Under the pieces are notes generated by a model. The model was given only the letters and a program-made list of their open reading frames with translations. It was not told the DNA's origin and made no database searches. DNA of 64,000 bases from Arenicola marina (Eukaryota; Annelida; Polychaeta; Arenicolidae): positions 24,093,143-24,157,142 of the forward strand of contig OZ025265.1 of assembly GCA_964019135.1 (NCBI GenBank), written 5' to 3'. Within the stretch, counting starts at the first letter, position 1; each line of letters opens with the position of its first letter. The position numbers and the translations under genes were made by a program. Shown one piece after another: positions 44,280-57,400 of this stretch.

Positions 44280-47179
44280 CAAGCACGTTATTTCCAATCA
44301 TATAATTCAACAGACGTAACATTGAGGCAGAGTGCATATAGTTTGATAGTTCCACAAAAAAAGCCCCGCGGCAAATAATTGTCAATCAACCCTGAATGTG
44401 GGTTCATTATTAATTAGCATAACCAGGCTGTTTAAGATGTCATCGTGTAATACATAATCAGAGGTTTCATAAACTTTGTTGCAAATTGATTGTAATGCCT
44501 GTTTAGATTGGTCTTGACGTCACGTTCGGGCACCCAAAATTCAAAATGGAAGCCAAGAAACACGTTCAGAAATGTGTCTTCTGCCACTATGTGGGCACTG
44601 CAACATCAAGTGCCAACCAGCACAACGTAAGAAAAAAAATCAATTAAACATGATTTGGCGTAGCGCCAACTGCTCCATATAATGGGGGTCTGGAAGGGTG
44701 GGGGGGGGGGGGAGGGTCCAGTGCCCAGCGTCGAAATTCTCAGTATCTGTGTGGACGTCGCTTCAGATCCTCAGTGTCGGAATTCGGGGGTCAATGTAGA
44801 ATGTCGATTTTTCAAATATGCCTGTGCGCGTGTCGCTATATACCCCTTTCAGACCCCTATATAGGGACCCCTATATGTTTGTTTTAACCACATTTATTTA
44901 GACACGATTAGAATCATCTGGTGCGAACCTCTCTGCACAGTTTTGAACTTTTATCGTGATGTGAAAGTGCTTCGTCTGGGCCGTAAAAGGTTAAATGCAC
45001 AATGCAAAACAGAAATAATGATCAGTGAATCACCCCGAATATTTTTCCATGATTCTTTACAAAACTGAGTACGGCATTTGCCATTAGCATGCTTACCACC
45101 AGGACGGTACAGGGAATGCAAGACTAGGATATGTGCAATGCTTGTTTTAAACATAACGATCATTCTCATTTGGCCATTTATCATTTGCTATACTTCTTAC
45201 GCTTTCCCTCAAAGGGATATATTTCCAAACTTGTCGCTGGGACTATATGAATATTGAAACACTGCATCCTCTTTGAACCGCGTCGCATATTGCTCGCCGA
45301 GGCACCAAAAATAGTCCACTTTGCTGGCGCAATGATACAATCTCCGAGGATATTGGCCAGAGGGACTATTTACGCCGGGGAAGCGGGATGGCCCTCTCTC
45401 TATCTGAAAAATCGTCTTCGTAATTTGTCACTTACACAAAGCTCGTCGGCTGTTGGCACTCAAGGGGCCGGCGTCGGAGAGATCAAACGTGATGCCGTCA
45501 ACTGATTTTTGTTGCTGAGTGGGCGATTTCTGTGTGTAGGTGTATTTATATACCACTTCTAGGCTGCGTCGGGCCGGAGTCGGTCCTCTGGTAGAGACCC
45601 CGGGCTGTCTTTCATTTGAATTCCCCCTTGTGTAGGCTCTATATATTACTCTGGCAAATTGGAATTTACTGCTCTGGCTGCCCACTGCCCGCTGCCCACT
45701 GCCCATGATATGTAAATTTCTTGTCGTTTTTCCGGCAAAAGTTTGGATCGATATCACTACATGAACAATTAAGATCACAGCAGCCTAAAACCGAACACAT
45801 ATGAAACGCCGAAAGTTTGCTTCTATCGAGTTAATCGCATTTCCACATTTCTATGGGATTCGGTAAGTTCTTCCTCACAAACAATGTTAAACGTGTGTAT
45901 AACGAATTTAATTTAAGTGTAGAAGGCCATATCTACGATAGACTGAGAATTCGGTATATCCAATGTGTTGGAGAACCTGGGGTAGAACAAATTATGTCTT
46001 CAACATATGATGCCCACATTGCCCACTTAATTGGAGGCCTGTACGTACTGGGCTTTTGAAGCGGATAAAAACTTTAATGTAATTGTGAGGCCTTAGTAAT
46101 GTTTTGGTCCAGAAAGCAACTTTGCAAAACACGACACGTCTTAGAGAACAACGGGTTAAAAGAAATACATTTGCAATCCTGTCCACAGTAAATTCAAGCG
46201 CCGCGCCATTTTGCCACAGAGCGTGACGTCATGGATGATCATACATGTGGCGCCCACATGCGGTTGAATTTGGGTTTATCTCGCTGGTGCCGGGGGCGAG
46301 CGAAAACGCGTGAAAAGATATACCGTGGCCTCGCTTCGCGCTCGAATTGCAATTCCAAGCCGCACAGTACACCATCTCTTGTAGAAATTAGGCTCGAGAA
46401 CCACTGTCGATTTAGCAACTAAAAAATCAGCAGATTGTATCCGTCTAATATGAGTGCTTAGCCTATAAACTGCGGTATTTTATAGTGCGTTGATAAAAAA
46501 AAGAAACATATAAATGTATATACATTCATTCTATGTATTCCTTGATTGGCAATCAGAATCTTAATTTTGATTCGTCATTTCTGGAAAATGCGTTGAGGTA
46601 TTTCATAATAATTAATACGATCTTGTACATCCAGTCGTCTCCTATTATCTCCAGTATTTATCTGTATTATTGATTTAATTAATTTTGCTTGACAAATCGT
46701 TAATCTAGTTGATGTCGGACCCCACGGACGGCCATGATGCACCATGTGTTACCAGTATTGGAGGCTGCATTGTTCATCTGCCTGCCGCTTAGTTTTGCAA
46801 CATGATGGTGAGAAATAGTTGAGGGGATAAGGGTTTAATTTAAACCATGGTAACCCGTGACAGCATGTCAACATTGATTTAACCTTTACTTAACGTTAGC
46901 AGATAGGCTAATCCGCGCTTCAATCGTCAACTGTCAACGTTCAAGTAACGTTATCATTTTATCAATAACCCGATATATATAAGGTTAGCATATTATGTGG
47001 GGCTATCTTTGCTTCAACACTTGCTTCCTATAAGCTCATTCTTATAAACACAATCAGAACGAAACGACACACTGTTATTATGCTATAGGTCAACCTAAAA
47101 GGGCGAGAGCAATTTAGTTTCGGAGTGATAAGAAGCTTAAGTACCTGCGTATATCTAGGAATAAAGATGAATAAATATA

Positions 47180-47180
<1 letters not shown>
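44280..47180. other. unassigned sequence
   Basis: No gene recognised. A G-run lies at 44698-44714. Short open frames at 45254-45505 and 45853-46059 have no recognisable motif or splice context. Confidence 0.4.

Positions 47181-47214
<34 letters not shown>
47181..47214. repeat. TA dinucleotide microsatellite
   Basis: About 16 AT dinucleotides. Confidence 0.95.
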
Positions 47215-47216
<2 letters not shown>

Positions 47217-48150
47217 AGTCATAGTTCAAACTCATAACTTAACCCCTACTCGGAAAGTGGAATGCGTTAGATCTGATCATTGGCAAAGGGTCCAAACCAG
47301 GCAGAGTACAGTTATTCACTAGCATAATACCGATGGAAATTTTAGTATGATGTGGAAGATGCGTTCATCTTCATGATCCGTTGTCGCCACGCATGGCGTT
47401 GGCCCGCACCGTTCGCCATTGTTATAGTTAACTGATGAGCGTCTCGGGAGCGATTCACACTGAATCCACACGTGAATGCCCCATGACAACGTTAAGTGAA
47501 ATATATGACGGCGACGCTATCCTCTGTGAAGTTTTTGCTTTGCCGGTTGCCAGCGCTGGCGTGGTCTGGGAAAAGGGTTTAGGGTTAGAGTACCGCCTTC
47601 ATCGGCTTGATGGCGTCAAGGGTATTGGACTTCCTGTGTGTACTAGTGCAGGGTAAACACGCACAGGAAGTGGCTGCATGTCCATCCCTTCACGAAGACA
47701 ATTACATCGGTTAGTTAATGCATAGGGTGTATGTATATAATGGTCAGGGACGAAATGGCGTTGTGCAAGGCATGATCACATGTTTGATATGTAACAATCA
47801 TAAACTGTTGCGCGAGAACCTAATATATAATCATTGCCTGTACAACATGCCCGGATTAAAGATATTTATACGGTTATTTCGAGCTAATTTTGAGAAAAAT
47901 GCAAAAACAATGCATTTTATAGATTATAAAGCGTTCAGTACTTCAGGGCCATAAAATATAACAACTGTAGATTCAGACATGATTTTGGCGGAAAAAAAAT
48001 GTTACCGTTAACTGACCACTTTTAACATCTGAACATTTCCGCATTGATTCAGCCTGTAAATTTAATTGATTTCACATAGATTTCTAATTGCAACTAATTG
48101 CAATGGCAATGGTTGGGTCTTGGCGGGTCAGTACAACAGTTCATAAAATG
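47215..48150. other. unassigned sequence
   Basis: No supportable gene or repeat; AT-rich near 47830-48000. Confidence 0.4.
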
Positions 48151-48151
48151 G

Positions 48152-48255
48152 CCTTCTTCGCAAAGAGTAGGGAGTTACCCCCGGGGACATGGCTCCACCC
48201 TCCCTCCCTCCCTTCCTTCTCCAATTGACGTGATATGACCCGGTTAAAGCGTCTG
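48152..48255 (+). mobile_element. tRNA-derived SINE, family 1, copy E (3' part only)
   Basis: It has the body CTTCTTCGCAAAGAGTAGGG, ACATGGCTCCACCCTCC, GACGTGATATGACC and GGTTAAAGCGTC, without the tRNA-like head. Adjacent to a family-2 SINE and the giant satellite. Confidence 0.8.
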
Positions 48256-48309
48256 GCGAATAATGCATTAGGCCAAACAAAATTAATTAGTGTTTTAGGC
48301 CGCTGTTGT

Positions 48310-48468
48310 GCAATTAAAGGATAAACTGAGCCAAATGGACATCCCGCGACGATGAACGATGCATAGATGAAGCTTTGCCAGACACGGATTCGAACGTGGG
48401 ACTTATTGATCTGCCGTCTAGTGCGCCATAACCACTACCAAGGGGAGGACGGCTGCATGCTGGGGAAA
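48310..48468 (-). mobile_element. tRNA-derived SINE, family 2, copy C: founder of the 62-bp satellite
   Basis: On the minus strand the order is 5' flank, A-box-like TGGTAGTGGTTATGG (complement of 48424-48438), anticodon-arm region, B box (CGTTCGAATCC, complement of 48387-48397), then the SINE body (TTCATC, TCGTCG, GGCTCAGTTTA). The A-box segment resembles eukaryotic tRNA heads such as the Glu/Asp type (AGTGGTTA). The first satellite monomer, 48407-48468, is the A-box half of this SINE; the B box is single copy and remains outside the array. Confidence 0.75.
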
Positions 48469-51400
48469 TGATCTGCCGTCTAGTGCGCCATAACCACTAC
48501 CAAGGGGAGGACGGCTGCATGCTGGGGAAATGATCTGCCGTCTAGTGCGCCATAACCACTACCAAGGGGAGGACGGCTGCATGCTGGGGAAATGATCTGC
48601 CGTCTAGTGCGCCATAACCACTACCAAGGGGAGGACGGCTGCATGCTGGGGAAATGATCTGCCGTCTAGTGCGCCATAACCACTACCAAGGGGAGGACGG
48701 CTGCATGCTGGGGAAATGATCTGCCGTCTAGTGCGCCATAACCACTACCAAGGGGAGGACGGCTGCATGCTGGGGAAATGATCTGCCGTCTAGTGCGCCA
48801 TAACCACTACCAAGGGGAGGACGGCTGCATGCTGGGGAAATGATCTGCCGTCTAGTGCGCCATAACCACTACCAAGGGGAGGACGGCTGCATGCTGGGGC
48901 AATGATCTGCCGTCCAGTGCACCATAACCACTACCAAGGGGAGGACGGCTGCATGCTGGGGAACTGATCTGCCGTCTAGTGCGCCATAACCACTACCAAG
49001 GGGAGGACGGCTGCATGCTGGGGCAATGATCTGCCGTCCAGTGCACCATAACCACTACCAAGGAGAGGACGGCTGCATGCTGGGGAAATGATCTGCCGTC
49101 TAGTGCGCCATAACCACTACCAAGGGGAGGACGACTGCATGCTGGGAAAATGATCTGCCGTCTAGTGCGCCATAACCACTACCAAGGAGAGGACGGCTGC
49201 ATGCTGGGGAAATGATCTGTCGTCTAGTGCGCCATAACCACTACCAAGGGGAGGACGGCTGCATGCTGGGGCAATGATCTGCCGTCTAGTGCGCCATAAC
49301 CACTACCAAGGAGAGGACGGCTGCATGCTGGGGAAATGATCTGCCGTCTAGTGCGCCATAACCACTACCAAGGAGAGGACGGCTGCATGCTGGGGAAATG
49401 ATCTGTCGTCTAGTGCGCCATAACCACTACCAAGGGGAGGACGGCTGCATGCTGGGGCAATGATCTGCCGTCTAGTGCGCCATAACCACTACCAAGGAGA
49501 GGACGGCTGCATGCTGGGGAAAAGATCTGCCGTCTAGTGCGCCATAACCACTACCAAGGAGAGGACGGCTGCATGCTGGGGAAATGATCTGTCGTCTAGT
49601 GCGCCATAACCACTACCAAGGGGAGGACGGCTGCATGCTGGGGCAATGATCTGCCGTCTAGTGCGCCATAACCACTACCAAGGGGAGGACGGCTGCATGC
49701 TGGGTCAATGATCTGCCGTCCAGTGCGCCATAACCACTACCAAGGGGAGGACGGCTGCATGCTGGGGCAATGATCTGCCGTCCAGTGCACCATAACCACT
49801 ACCAAGGGGAGGACGGCTGCATGCTGGGGCAATGATCTGCCGTCTAGTGCGCCATAACCACTACCAAGGGGAGGACGGCTGCATGCTGGGGCAATGATCT
49901 GCCGTCCAGTGCGCCATAACCACTACCAAGGGGAGAAAGGCTGCATGCTGGGGCAATGATCTGCCGTCTAGTGCGCCATAACCACTACCAAGGGGAGGAC
50001 GGCTGCATGCTGGGGAAATGATCTGCCGTCTAGTGCGCCATAACCACTACCAAGGGGAGGACGGCTGCATGCTGGGGAAATGATCTGCCGTCTAGTGCGC
50101 CATAACCACTACCAAGGGGAGGACGACTGCATGCTGGGAAAATGATCTGCCGTCTAGTGCGCCATAACCACTACCAAGGAGAGGACGGCTGCATGCTGGG
50201 GAAATGATCTGTCGTCTAGTGCGCCATAACCACTACCAAGGGGAGGACGGCTGCATGCTGGGGCAATGATCTGCCGTCTAGTGCGCCATAACCACTACCA
50301 AGGAGAGGACGGCTGCATGCTGGGGAAATGATCTGCCGTCTAGTGCGCCATAACCACTACCAAGGAGAGGACGGCTGCATGCTGGGGAAATGATCTGTCG
50401 TCTAGTGCGCCATAACCACTACCAAGGGGAGGACGGCTGCATGCTGGGGCAATGATCTGCCGTCTAGTGCGCCATAACCACTACCAAGGGGAGGACGGCT
50501 GCATGCTGGGTCAATGATCTGCCGTCCAGTGCGCCATAACCACTACCAAGGGGAGAAAGGCTGCATGCTGGGGCAATGATCTGCCGTCTAGTGCGCCATA
50601 ACCACTACCAAGGGGAGGACGGCTGCATGCTGGGGAAATGATCTGCCGTCTAGTGCGCCATAACCACTACCAAGGGGAGGACGGCTGCATGCTGGGGAAA
50701 TGATCTGCCGTCTAGTGCGCCATAACCACTACCAAGGGGAGGACGGCTGCATGCTGGGGAAATGATCTGCCGTCTAGTGCGCCATAACCACTACCAAGGG
50801 GAGGACGGCTGCATGCTGGGGAAATGATCTGCCGTCTAGTGCGCCATAACCACTACCAAGGGGAGGACGGCTGCATGCTGGGGCAATGGTCTGCCGTCTA
50901 GTGCGCCATAACCACTACCAAGGGGAGGACGACTGCATGCTGGGAAAATGATCTGCCGTCTAGTGCGCCATAACCACTACCAAGGAGAGGACGGCTGCAT
51001 GCTGGGGCAATGATCTGCCGTCCAGTGCGCCATAACCACTACCAAGGGGAGGACGGCTGCATGCTGGGGCAATGATCTGCCGTCCAGTGCGCCATAACCA
51101 CTACCAAGGGGAGGACGGCTGCATGCTGGGGCAATGATCTGCCGTCTAGTGCGCCATAACCACTACCAAGGGGAGGACGGCTGCATGCTAGGGCAATGAT
51201 CTGCCGTCTAGTGCGCCATAACCACTACCAAGGGGAGGACGGCTGCATGCTGGGGCAATGATCTGCCGTCTAGTGCGCCATAACCACTACCAAGGGGAGG
51301 ACGGCTGCATGCTGGGTCAATGATCTGCCGTCTGGTGCGCCATAACCACTACCAAGGGGAGGACGGCTGCATGCTGGGTCAATGATCTGCCGTCTAGTGC

Positions 51401-54400
51401 GCCATAACCACTACCAAGGGGAGGACGGCTGCATGCTGGGGAAATGATCTGCCGTCTGGTGCGCCATAACCAATACCAAGGGGAGGACGGCTGCATGCTG
51501 GGGCAATGATCTGCCGTCCAGTGCACCATAACCACTACCAAGGGGAGGACGGCTGCATGCTGGGGAAATGATCTGCCGTCTAGTGCGCCATAACCACTAC
51601 CAAGGGGAGGACGGCTGCATGCTGGGGCAATGATCTGCCGTCTAGTGCGCCATAACCACTACCAAGGGGAGGACGGCTGCATGCTGGGGCAATGATCTGC
51701 CGTCTAGTGCGCCATAACCACTACCAAGGGGAGGACGGCTGCATGCCGGGGCAATGGTCTGCCGTCCAGTGCACCATAACCACTACCAAGGGGAGGACGG
51801 CTGCATGCTGGGGCAATGATCTGCCGTCTAGTGCGCCATAACCACTACCAAGGGGAGGACGGCTGCATGCTGGGGCAATGATCTGCCGTCCAGTGCGCCA
51901 TAACCACTACCAAGGGGAGGACGGCTGCATGCTGGGGCAATGATCTGCCGTCCAGTGCACCATAACCACTACCAAGGGGAGGACGGCTGCATGCTGGGGC
52001 AATGATCTGCCGTCTAGTGCGCCATAACCACTACCAAGGGGAGGACGGCTGCATGCTGGGGCAATGATCTGCCGTCCAGTGCGCCATAACCACTACCAAG
52101 GGGATAAAGGCTGCATGCTGGGTCAATGATCTGCCGTCTGGTGCGCCATAACCACTACCAAGGGGAGGACGGCTGCATGCTGGGGCAATGATCTGCCGTC
52201 CAGTGCACCATAACCACTACCAAGGGGAGGACGGCTGCATGCTGGGGCAATGATCTGCCGTCTAGTGCGCCATAACCACTACCAAGGGGAGGACGGCTGC
52301 ATGTTGGGGCAATGATCCGCCGTCCAGTGCACCATAACCACTACCAAGGGGAGGACGGCTGCATGCTGGGGCAATGATCTGCCGTCCAGTGCGCCATAAC
52401 CACTACCAAGGGGAGGACGGCTGCATGCTGGGGCAATGATCTGCCGTCCAGTGCACCATAACCACTACCAAGGGGAGGACGGCTGCATGCTGGGGCAATG
52501 ATCTGCCGTCTAGTGCGCCATAACCACTACCAAGGGGAGGACGGCTGCATGCTGGGGCAATGATCTGCCGTCCAGTGCACCATAACCACTACCAAGGGGA
52601 GGACGGCTGCATGCTGGGGCAATGATCTGCCGTCTAGTGCGCCATAACCACTACCAAGGGGAGGACGGCTGCATGCTGGGGAAATGATCTGCCGTCCAGT
52701 GCGCCATAACCACTACCAAGGGGAGGACGGCTGCATGCTGGGGCAATGATCTGCCGTCTAGTGCGCCATAACCACTACCAAGGGGAGGACGGCTGCATGC
52801 TCGGGAAATGATCTGCCGTCCAGTGCGCCATAACCACTACCAAGGGGAGAAAGGCTGCATGCTGGGGCAATGATCTGCCGTCTAGTGCGCCATAACCACT
52901 ACCAAGGGGAGGACGGCTGCATGCTGGGGCAATGATCTGCCGTCTAGTGCGCCATAACCACTACCAAGGGGAGGACGGCTGCATGCTGGGGAAATGATCT
53001 GCCGTCTAGTGCGCCATAACCACTACCAAGGGGAGGACGGCTGCATGCTGGGTCAATGATCTGCCGTCTAGTGCGCCATAACCACTACCAAGGGGAGGAC
53101 GGCTGCATGCTGGGGCAATGATCTGCCGTCTAGTGCGCCATAACCACTACCAAGGGGAGGACGGCTGCATGCTGGGGCAATGATCTGCCGTCTAGTGCGC
53201 CATAACCACTACCAAGGGGAGGACGGCTGCATGCTGGGGCAATGATCTGCCGTCTAGTGCGCCATAACCACTACCAAGGGGAGGACGGCTGCATGCTGGG
53301 GCAATGATCTGCCGTCTAGTGCGCCCTAACCACTACCAAGGGGAGGACGGCTGCATGCTGGGGCAATGATCTGCCGTCTAGTGCGCCATAACCACTACCA
53401 AGGGGAGGACGGCTGCATGCTGGGGCAATGATCTGCCGTCTAGTGCGCCATAACCACTACCAAGGGGAGGACGGCTGCATGCTGGGGCAATGATCTGCCG
53501 TCTAGTGCGCCATAACCACTACCAAGGGGAGGACGGCTGCATGCTGGGGCAATGATCTGCCGTCTAGTGCGCCATAACCACTACCAAGGGGAGGACGGCT
53601 GCATGCTGGGGCAATGATCTGCCGTCTAGTGCTCCCTAACCACTACCAAGGGGAGGACGGCTGCATGCTGGGTCAATGATCTGCCGTCTAGTGCGCCATA
53701 ACCACTACCAAGGGGAGGACGGCTGCATGCTGGGGCAATGATCTCCCGTCTAGTGCGCCATAACCACTACCAAGGGGAGGACGGCTGCATGCTGGGGCAA
53801 TGATCTGCCGTCTAGTGCGCCATAACCACTACCAAGGGGAGGACGGCTGCATGCTGGGGCAATGATCTCCCGTCTAGTGCGCCATAACCACTACCAAGGG
53901 GAGGACGGCTGCATGCTGGGGCAATGATCTGCCGTCTAGTGCGCCATAACCACTACCAAGGGGAGGACGGCTGCATGCTGGGGAAATGATCTGCCGTCTA
54001 GTGCGCCATAACCACTACCAAGGGGAGGACGGCTGCATGCTGGGGCAATGATCTCCCGTCTAGTGCGCCCTAACCACTACCAAGGGGAGGACGGCTGCAT
54101 GCTGGGGCAATGATCTGCCGTCTAGTGCGCCATAACCACTACCAAGGGGAGGACGGCTGCATGCTGGGGAAATGATCTGCCGTCTAGTGCGCCATAACCA
54201 CTACCAAGGGGAGGACGGCTGCATGCTAGGGCAATGATCTGCCGTCTGGTGCGCCATAACCACTACCAAGGGGAGGACGGCTGCATGCTGGGGCAATGAT
54301 CTGCCGTCTAGTGCGCCATAACCACTACCAAGGGGAGGACGGCTGCATGCTGGGGCAATGATCTGCCGTCTAGTGCGCCATAACCACTACCAAGGGGTGG

Positions 54401-57400
54401 ACGGCTGCATGCTGGGTCAATGATCTGCCGTCTGGTGCGCCATAACCACTACCAAGGGGAGGACGGCTGCATGCTGGGTCAATGATCTGCCGTCTAGTGC
54501 GCCATAACCACTACCAAGGGGAGGACGGCTGCATGCTGGGGAAATGATCTGCCGTCTGGTGCGCCATAACCACTACCAAGGGGAGGACGGCTGCATGCTG
54601 GGGCAATGATCTGCCGTCCAGTGCACCATAACCACTACCAAGGGGAGGACGGCTGCATGCTGGGGCAATGATCTGCCGTCTAGTGCGCCATAACCACTAC
54701 CAAGGGGAGGACGGCTGCATGCTGGGGCAATGATCTTCCGTCTAGTGCGCCATAACCACTACCAAGGGGAGGACGGCTGCATGCTGGGGAAATGATCTGC
54801 CGTCCAGTGCGCCATAACCACTACCAAGGGGAGGACGGCTGCATGCTGGGGCAATGATCTGCCGTCTAGTGCGCCATAACCAGTACCAAGGGGAGGACGG
54901 CTGCATGCTGGGGCAATGATCTGCCGTCTAGTGCGCCATAACCACTACCAAGGGGAGGACGGCTGCATGCTGGCACAATAATCTGCCGTCTAGTGCGCCA
55001 TAACCACTACTAAGGGGAGGACGGCTGCATGCTGGGGCAATGATCTGCCGTCTAGTGCGCCATAACCACTACCAAGGGGAGGACGGCTGCATGCTGGGGC
55101 AATGATCTGCCGTCCAGTGCGCCATAACCACTACCAAGGGGAGGACGGCTGCATGCTGGGGCACAGATCTGCCGTCTAGTGCGCCATAACCACTACCAAG
55201 GGGAGGACGGCTGCATGCTGGGGAAATGATCTGCCGTCCAGTGCGCCATAACCACTACCAAGGGGAGGACGGCTGCATGCTGGGGCAATGATCTGTCGTC
55301 TAGTGCGCCATAACCACTACCAAGGGGAGGACGGCTGCATGCTGGGGCAATAATCTGCCGTCTAGTGCGCCATAACCACTACCAAGGGGAGAAAGGCTGC
55401 ATGCTGGGGCAATGATCTGCCGTCCAGTGCGCCATAACCACTACCAAGGGGAGGACGGCTGCATGCTGGGGCAATGATCTGCCGTCCAGTGCGCCATAAC
55501 CACTACCAAGGAGAGGACGGCTGCATGCTGGGGCAATGATCTGCCGTCTAGTGCGCCATAACCACTACCAAGGGGAGGACGGCTGCATGCTGGGGCAATG
55601 ATCTGCCGTCTAGTGCGCCATAACCACTACCAAGGGGAGGACGGCTGCATGCTGGGGCAATAATCTGCCGTCTAGTGCGCCATAACCACTACCAAGGGGA
55701 GGACGGCTGCATGCTGGGGCAATGATCTGCCGTCTAGTGCGCCATAACCACTACCAAGGGGAGGACGGCTGCATGCTGGGGCAATGATCTGCCGTCTAGT
55801 GCGCCATAACCACTACCAAGGGGAGGACGGCTGCATGCTGGGGCAATGATCTGCCGTCTAGTGCGCCATAACCACTACCAAGGGGAGGACGGCTGCATGC
55901 TGGGGCAATAATCTGCCGTCTAGTGCGCCATAACCACTACCAAGGGGAGGACGGCTGCATGCTGGGGCAATAATCTGCCGTCTAGTGCGCCATAACCACT
56001 ACCAAGGGGAGGACGGCTGCATGCTGGGGCAATGATCTGCCGTCTAGTGCGCCATAACCACTACCAAGGGGAGGACGGCTGCATGCTGGGGCAATGATCT
56101 GCCGTCCAGTGCGCCATAACCACTACCAAGGGGAGGACGGCTGCATGCTGGGGCAATGATCTGCCGTCCAGTGCGCCATAACCACTACCAAGGGGAGGAC
56201 GGCTGCATGCTGGGGCAATGATCTGCCGTCTAGTGCGCCATAACGACTACCAAGGGGAGGACGGCTGCATGCTGGGGCAATGATCTGCCGTCTAGTGCGC
56301 CATAACCACTACCAAGGGGAGAAAGGCTGCATGCTGGGGCAATGATCTGCCGTCCAGTGCGCCATAACCAATACCAAGGGGAGGACGGCTGCATGCTGGG
56401 GCAATGATCTGCCGTCCAGTGCGCCATAACCACTACCAAGGAGAGGACGGCTGCATGCTGGGGCAATGATCTGCCGTCTAGTGCGCCATAACCACTACCA
56501 AGGGGAGGACGGCTGCATGCTGGGGCAATGATCTGCCGTCTAGTGCGCCATAACCACTACCAAGGGGAGGACGGCTGCATGCTGGGGCAATAATCTGCCG
56601 TCTAGTGCGCCATAACCACTACCAAGGGGAGGACGGCTGCATGCTGGGGCAATGATCTGCCGTCTAGTGCGCCATAACCACTACCAAGGGGAGGACGGCT
56701 GCATGCTGGGGCAATGATCTGCCGTCTAGTGCGCCATAACCACTACCAAGGGGAGGACGGCTGCATGCTGGGGCAATGATCTGCCGTCTAGTGCGCCATA
56801 ACCACTACCAAGGGGAGGACGGCTGCATGCTGGGGCAATAATCTGCCGTCTAGTGCGCCATAACCACTACCAAGGGGATTACGGCTGCATGCTGGGGCAA
56901 CGATCTGCCGTCTAGTGCGCCATAACCACTACCAAGGGGAGGACGGCTGCATGCTGGGGCAATGATCTGCCGTCCAGTGCGCCATAACCACTACCAAGGG
57001 GAGGACGGCTGCATGCTGGGGCAATGATCTGCCGTCCAGTGCGCCATAACCACTACCAAGGGGAGGACGGCTGCATGCTGGGGCAATGATCTGCCGTCTA
57101 GTGCGCCATAACGACTACCAAGGGGAGGACGGCTGCATGCTGGGGCAATGATCTGCCGTCTAGTGCGCCATAACCACTACCAAGGGGAGGACGGCTGCAT
57201 GCTGGGGAAATGATCTGCCGTCTAGTGCGCCATAACCACTACCAAGGGGAGGACGGCTGCATGCTAGGGCAATGATCTGCCGTCTAGTGCGCCATAACCA
57301 CTACCAAGGGGAGGACGGCTGCATGCTGGGGCAATGATCTGCCGTCTAGTGCGCCATAACCACTACCAAGGGGAGGACGGCTGCATGCTGGGTCAATGAT

